A DNA stretch of 64,000 nucleotides, from contig NZ_JACHMS010000001.1 in the NCBI RefSeq assembly GCF_014205055.1, positions 5,518,001 to 5,582,000 on the forward strand. The letters are read 5' to 3'. Below, in pieces: positions 61,662 through 64,000 of the stretch; position 1 is the first letter of the stretch; the number at the start of each line of letters is the position of its first letter. The notes under the pieces were generated by a model, which searched no databases, had not been told where the DNA came from, and saw only the letters and a program-made list of their open reading frames with translations. The stretch comes from Streptomyces luteogriseus (GTDB lineage Bacteria; Actinomycetota; Actinomycetes; Streptomycetales; Streptomycetaceae). The position numbers and the translations under genes were made by a program.

Positions 61662-63206
61662 GTGAGCAACGCGGACGAGTTGCTGCGCATCGAGGGCATA
61701 CGGAAGACCTTCCCGGGCGTGGTCGCGCTGGACGGCGTCGACTTCGACCTGCGCCGGGGCGAGGTGCACGTGCTGCTCGGTGAGAACGGTGCCGGCAAGA
61801 GCACCCTCATCAAGATGCTCTCCGGTGCCTACACCCCGGACTCGGGGCGGATCCTGGTCGGCGGCGAGGAGACGCGCATCCAGGGTGCGCAGGACTCGGA
61901 GCGGCTCGGGATCGCCACGATCTACCAGGAGTTCAACCTGGTGCCCGATCTGACGGTCGCCGAGAACATCTTCCTGGGGCGCCAGCCGCGCCGGTTCGGG
62001 ATGATCGACCGGAAGAAGATGGAGGCCGACGCCGAGGTCCTGCTGAAGCGGGTCGGGGTGCAGGTGTCGCCCCGCGCTCGGGTCCGCGAGCTGGGCATCG
62101 CCCGTCTCCAGATGGTCGAGATCGCCAAGGCGCTCAGCCTGAACGCCCGGGTGCTGATCATGGATGAGCCGACCGCCGTGCTCACCTCCGAGGAGGTCGA
62201 CAAGCTCTTCGCGATCGTGCGCACGCTGCGCGAGGACGGCGTCGGGATCGTCTTCATCACCCACCATCTGGAGGAGATCGCCGCCCTCGGCGACCGGGTG
62301 ACCGTCATCCGAGACGGGAAGAGCGTCGGGCAGGTCCCGGCCTCCACCTCCGAGGACGAGCTCGTCCGGCTCATGGTCGGGCGCTCCATCGAGCAGCAGT
62401 ACCCGCGTGAACGCGCCGAGCGGGGCGCCGCGTTGCTCACCGTCGAGGGACTCACCCGGGACGGCGTCTTCCACGACGTGAGCTTCGACGTGCACGCCGG
62501 TGAGGTCGTCGGCATCGCCGGACTGGTCGGCGCGGGCCGTACCGAGGTCGTACGGGCGGTCTTCGGGGCCGACGCGTACGACAAGGGCATTGTGAAAGTC
62601 TCCGGCGCCCCGATCGCCAAGTACGACGTCAACGCGGCGATGACCGCGGGCATCGGACTCGTGCCCGAGGACCGCAAGGGCCAGGGCCTGGTGCTGGACG
62701 CCTCCGTCGAGGAGAACCTCGGCCTGGTGACCCTGCGGTCGGCCACGCGCGCCGGGCTCGTCGACCTCAAGGGCCAGCGCGAGTCCGCCGAGCGGATCGC
62801 GGGGCAGCTCGGCGTGCGGATGGCCGGGCTCGGCCAGCACGTGCGCACCCTCTCCGGCGGCAACCAGCAGAAGGTCGTCATCGGCAAGTGGCTGCTCGCC
62901 GACACCAAGGTGCTGATCCTGGACGAGCCCACACGCGGCATCGACGTCGGCGCCAAGGTGGAGATCTACCAGCTGGTCAACGAACTCACCGCCGCCGGCG
63001 CGGCCGTCCTGATGATCTCCAGCGACCTTCCCGAGGTGCTCGGCATGAGCGACCGGGTGCTGGTGATGGCGCAGGGCCGGATCGCCGGTGAACTCTCCGC
63101 CGACGAGGCGACCCAGGACGCCGTGATGGCACTCGCCGTCAGCACCCCCACGACAACGACCACGACGACGACCACGAACGGAACGGAGGCCTCCCGTGGC
63201 CACTGA
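61662..63206 (+). CDS. Ribose-type sugar ABC importer ATP-binding protein (double NBD)
   Basis: A 514-residue ATPase of the RbsA/MglA/XylG type. NBD1: Walker [16 protein letters not shown] near residue 40, signature-like [14 protein letters not shown], Walker [16 protein letters not shown]2: [16 protein letters not shown] lacks the Walker A Lys, normal for this family, and has [14 protein letters not shown] and [13 protein letters not shown] run of nine Thr precedes the C-terminus. GTG 61662 follows AAAGGAG. It overlaps the permease gene by 11 bases. The sugar is unknown. Confidence 0.93.
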   Translation: MSNADELLRIEGIRKTFPGVVALDGVDFDLRRGEVHVLLGENGAGKSTLIKMLSGAYTPDSGRILVGGEETRIQGAQDSERLGIATIYQEFNLVPDLTVAENIFLGRQPRRFGMIDRKKMEADAEVLLKRVGVQVSPRARVRELGIARLQMVEIAKALSLNARVLIMDEPTAVLTSEEVDKLFAIVRTLREDGVGIVFITHHLEEIAALGDRVTVIRDGKSVGQVPASTSEDELVRLMVGRSIEQQYPRERAERGAALLTVEGLTRDGVFHDVSFDVHAGEVVGIAGLVGAGRTEVVRAVFGADAYDKGIVKVSGAPIAKYDVNAAMTAGIGLVPEDRKGQGLVLDASVEENLGLVTLRSATRAGLVDLKGQRESAERIAGQLGVRMAGLGQHVRTLSGGNQQKVVIGKWLLADTKVLILDEPTRGIDVGAKVEIYQLVNELTAAGAAVLMISSDLPEVLGMSDRVLVMAQGRIAGELSADEATQDAVMALAVSTPTTTTTTTTTNGTEASRGH

Positions 63207-64000
63207 CACGCTCAAGAGCACAACGGGCGCGGGTGGCGCCTCGGGAGGCCTGCGCCGCCTCCTGCTCGACAACGGCGCGCTCACCGCGCTCATCGTCCTC
63301 GTCATCGCGATGTCGGCCCTGTCCGGCGACTTCCTGACGACGGACAACCTCCTCAACGTCGGTGTGCAGGCGGCCGTGACGGCCATCCTGGCCTTCGGCG
63401 TGACCTTCGTGATCGTCTCCGCGGGCATCGACCTGTCGGTCGGTTCGGTCGCCGCGCTGTCCGCCACGGTCCTCGCCTGGAGCGCCACCTCGGCGGGCGT
63501 CCCGGTCTTCCTCGCCGTCCTGCTCGCCATAGCGACGGGCATCGTCTGCGGCCTGGTCAACGGCATCCTGATCTCCTACGGCAAGCTCCCGCCGTTCATC
63601 GCCACGCTGGCCATGCTGTCCGTGGCCCGCGGCCTGTCCCTCGTCATCTCCGAGGGCTCCCCCATCGCCTTCCCCGACTCGGTCTCCCACCTCGGCGACA
63701 CCCTCGGCGGCTGGCTGCCGGTGCCGGTCCTGGTGATGATCGTCATGGGCCTGATCGCGGCCTTCGTGCTCGGCCGGACCTACATCGGCCGCTCCATGTA
63801 CGCGATCGGCGGCAACGAGGAGGCCGCGCGGCTGTCCGGCCTGCGCGTGAAGAAGCAGAAGCTCGCCATCTACGCCTTCTCGGGCGTCTTCGCCGCCGTC
63901 GCCGGTGTCGTGCTCGCCGCCCGGCTCTCCTCCGCGCAGCCCCAGGCCGCCGACGGCTACGAGCTGGACGCGATCGCCGCCGTCGTCATCGGCGGCGCCT
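63196..64000 (+). CDS. Ribose-type sugar ABC importer permease (partial, runs off the window)
   Basis: A GTG at 63196 opens a frame continuing to the right edge (268 codons visible). It encodes an RbsC/XylH-like permease with hydrophobic helices: [39 protein letters not shown], the family motif with [28 protein letters not shown], and [19 protein letters not shown]. The 3' end is outside the window, as presumably is the sugar-binding protein gene. Confidence 0.9.
   Translation, partial: MATDTLKSTTGAGGASGGLRRLLLDNGALTALIVLVIAMSALSGDFLTTDNLLNVGVQAAVTAILAFGVTFVIVSAGIDLSVGSVAALSATVLAWSATSAGVPVFLAVLLAIATGIVCGLVNGILISYGKLPPFIATLAMLSVARGLSLVISEGSPIAFPDSVSHLGDTLGGWLPVPVLVMIVMGLIAAFVLGRTYIGRSMYAIGGNEEAARLSGLRVKKQKLAIYAFSGVFAAVAGVVLAARLSSAQPQAADGYELDAIAAVVIGGA

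Overview
The window is a high-GC actinobacterial chromosome segment, almost certainly from a Streptomyces species. Evidence: extreme G/C at third codon positions, many GTG starts, a complete desferrioxamine siderophore locus (desEF and desABCD) with two iron boxes, a DasR-type operator in front of a GH20 hexosaminidase, many secreted Tat/Sec proteins, DUF397/XRE pairs, and dispersed Streptomyces-type intergenic repeats. From memory, gene order resembles the S. coelicolor SCO27xx chromosomal core. No tRNA, rRNA or CRISPR was seen.

1-7.5 kb: small membrane protein, universal stress protein, acetate-transporter-like protein, glmS, a decayed purple acid phosphatase carrying the tail of a TnpB/IS605 element, a DUF4429/SHOCT protein and a secreted GH20 hexosaminidase. 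7.5-14.7 kb: desferrioxamine biosynthesis (desABCD) and uptake/release (desEF), each unit with its own 19-bp iron box. 14.8-23.4 kb: leucine/branched-chain acyl-CoA catabolism (methylcrotonyl-CoA carboxylase subunits, HMG-CoA lyase, acyl-CoA dehydrogenase) under a divergent TetR regulator with twin operators, followed by a second acyl-CoA dehydrogenase and a thioesterase. 23.4-28.7 kb: phosphatase-like protein, PucR regulator, and an agmatinase/ureohydrolase translationally coupled to a TPP enzyme. 28.7-41.2 kb: mostly secreted or membrane proteins (metalloprotease-like, beta-lactamase-like, fused double ABC exporter, S37-type aminopeptidase, lipoprotein, GH3 glucosaminidase). 41.5-47.7 kb: LysR remnant, a cytoplasmic beta-propeller protein, and a LacI-controlled three-gene operon (Gfo/Idh/MocA oxidoreductase, DUF993 aldolase-like protein, TIM-barrel isomerase). 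47.7-59 kb: accessory-like region with degenerate tandem repeats, MarR-GNAT fusion, imine reductase with MerR, an IS5-type transposase split around a PadR/membrane-protein cassette, XRE/DUF397, CGNR regulator, metallo-hydrolase, DHFR-like protein and cupin. 58.8-64 kb: LacI regulator and a ribose-type ABC sugar importer whose operon is interrupted by an intact TnpB-like gene on the opposite strand; the permease gene runs off the right edge.

Functionally the region joins iron scavenging, amino-sugar recycling (glmS, GH20, GH3), branched-chain amino acid breakdown and uncharacterised sugar use, with signs of IS-driven decay at about 4.2-4.8, 41.5, 52.2-54.4 and 59.9-61.5 kb. All calls come from reading the sequence; no database search was run.
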